Part shown: positions 63,701-64,000 of the stretch, one piece after another
How the letters are laid out: every line of letters begins with the position of its first letter
Position numbering within the stretch: the first letter of the stretch is position 1
Source: Tigriopus japonicus
Taxonomy: Eukaryota > Arthropoda > Copepoda > Harpacticoida > Harpacticidae
Direction of reading: 5' to 3'
Assembly (NCBI GenBank): GCA_010645155.1
Contig: CM021314.1
Span: forward strand, 2,993,501-3,057,500
Length of the DNA stretch: 64,000 nucleotides
The notes under the pieces: generated by a model
Told to the model about the DNA's origin: nothing
Seen by the model: the letters and a program-made list of their open reading frames with translations, nothing else
Databases searched by the model: none
Made by a program: the position numbers and the translations under genes

Positions 63701-64000
63701 TGATGATCCCAGAATGCATCGTTGAACATGTTGGAGCTCGGATTTGGGGCGAGCTCTTCTTTTTGCGCACTTTTAGACTCTTCCTCTTCCCAAAGCTTCA
63801 ACAATCTGGGGGGAATTCCCCGGGGGTCTTCGACGTCGTAAATGGGTCCATTGTAATCTAAAGATTGGACCAACATGGCTCGTCGAACAAGCTCCAAAAA
63901 AATGGCTTCCTCGTCATCGCTCACTTGACGTTTCCGCCTCAAATGAGATTGATCAAATTCCGCTTGGTGCAAATTGTCCGGTCGACGTTTCACACGATTT
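60757..64000 (-). CDS. PC1/3-like proprotein convertase, N-terminus outside window
   Basis: Subtilisin-like serine protease of the kexin/furin group, which cuts prohormones at paired basic residues in the secretory pathway. Exons (minus): 64000-63691 (runs off the edge), 63097-62951, 62889-62636, 62575-62473, 62390-62279, 62055-61955, 61886-61786, 61677-61459, 61387-61233, 61168-61035, 60975-60757; all phases agree. The full catalytic set is visible: Asp in [15 protein letters not shown], His in HGTRCAGEI, the oxyanion Asn in VWAAGNGG (PC2 has Asp), Ser in [13 protein letters not shown]. The P domain follows ([35 protein letters not shown]). [16 protein letters not shown] and [10 protein letters not shown] resemble PC1 best. 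The prodomain end holds [10 protein letters not shown]. The C-terminal tail after the P domain is short, with dibasic sites. The last donor (AAG|GTTGGA) is weak. Confidence 0.9.

Overview
This window is a stretch of an animal nuclear genome. Protein-coding genes are split by introns with ordinary GT/AG junctions, many introns are only about 60 nt long, and genes are separated by kilobases of AT-rich, transposon-littered DNA. The gene content (a SOX factor, an MGA-like regulator, mitochondrial HSP70, phospholipid scramblase, a PC1-type prohormone convertase, a ZIP zinc transporter) says bilaterian. The compact introns and the mix of hAT, Tc1/mariner and non-LTR relics would fit an arthropod, perhaps a small crustacean such as a copepod; that last step is a guess. 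Two runs of N (41464-41563 and 56000-56657) are assembly gaps.

Layout. 1-8.9 kb holds no host gene that I can support, but has two head-to-head 5'-truncated non-LTR retrotransposons and a hAT-like short element with a target-site duplication. 8.9-14.2 kb (minus) is a four-exon ZIP1/3-type zinc transporter whose last exon adds a histidine-rich tail of about 330 residues. 14.2-20.5 kb is repeats: a long foldback, an RNase H-bearing retrotransposon remnant and a broken mariner-like transposase. 20.8-22.7 kb (minus) is a divergent SOX gene with an HMG box split by a 61-bp intron. 25.4-33.4 kb (minus) is an MGA-like gene, and 34.2-37.7 kb (plus) is mitochondrial HSP70 (HSPA9); the two are divergent, with about 780 bp between start codons. 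The last exon of a WD40 protein, probably VPS15/PIK3R4, converges on HSPA9 at 38.4 kb.

38.5-46.5 kb is repeat-rich and apparently gene-poor. 46.6-48.4 kb (plus) is a seven-exon gene for a secreted protein I do not recognise. Its first and last exons recur, decayed or isolated, at 52.1 kb and 57.5 kb, which points to a partly destroyed tandem duplicate. Between and around these lie a long inverted repeat, transposon relics (including a hAT element with a BED finger sitting inside a retrotransposon relic) and a 23-bp minisatellite. 58.2-59.4 kb (minus) is a phospholipid scramblase. 60.8 kb to the window edge (minus) is a PC1/3-like proprotein convertase missing its N-terminal exons.

The genes do not form an operon-like pathway. 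The one regulatory link the sequence suggests is the shared MGA/HSPA9 promoter region, which contains a CACGTG E-box and a TTCnnGAA heat-shock-like dimer. All gene models are assembled by eye from splice signals, reading phase and family similarity; no alignment search was run.
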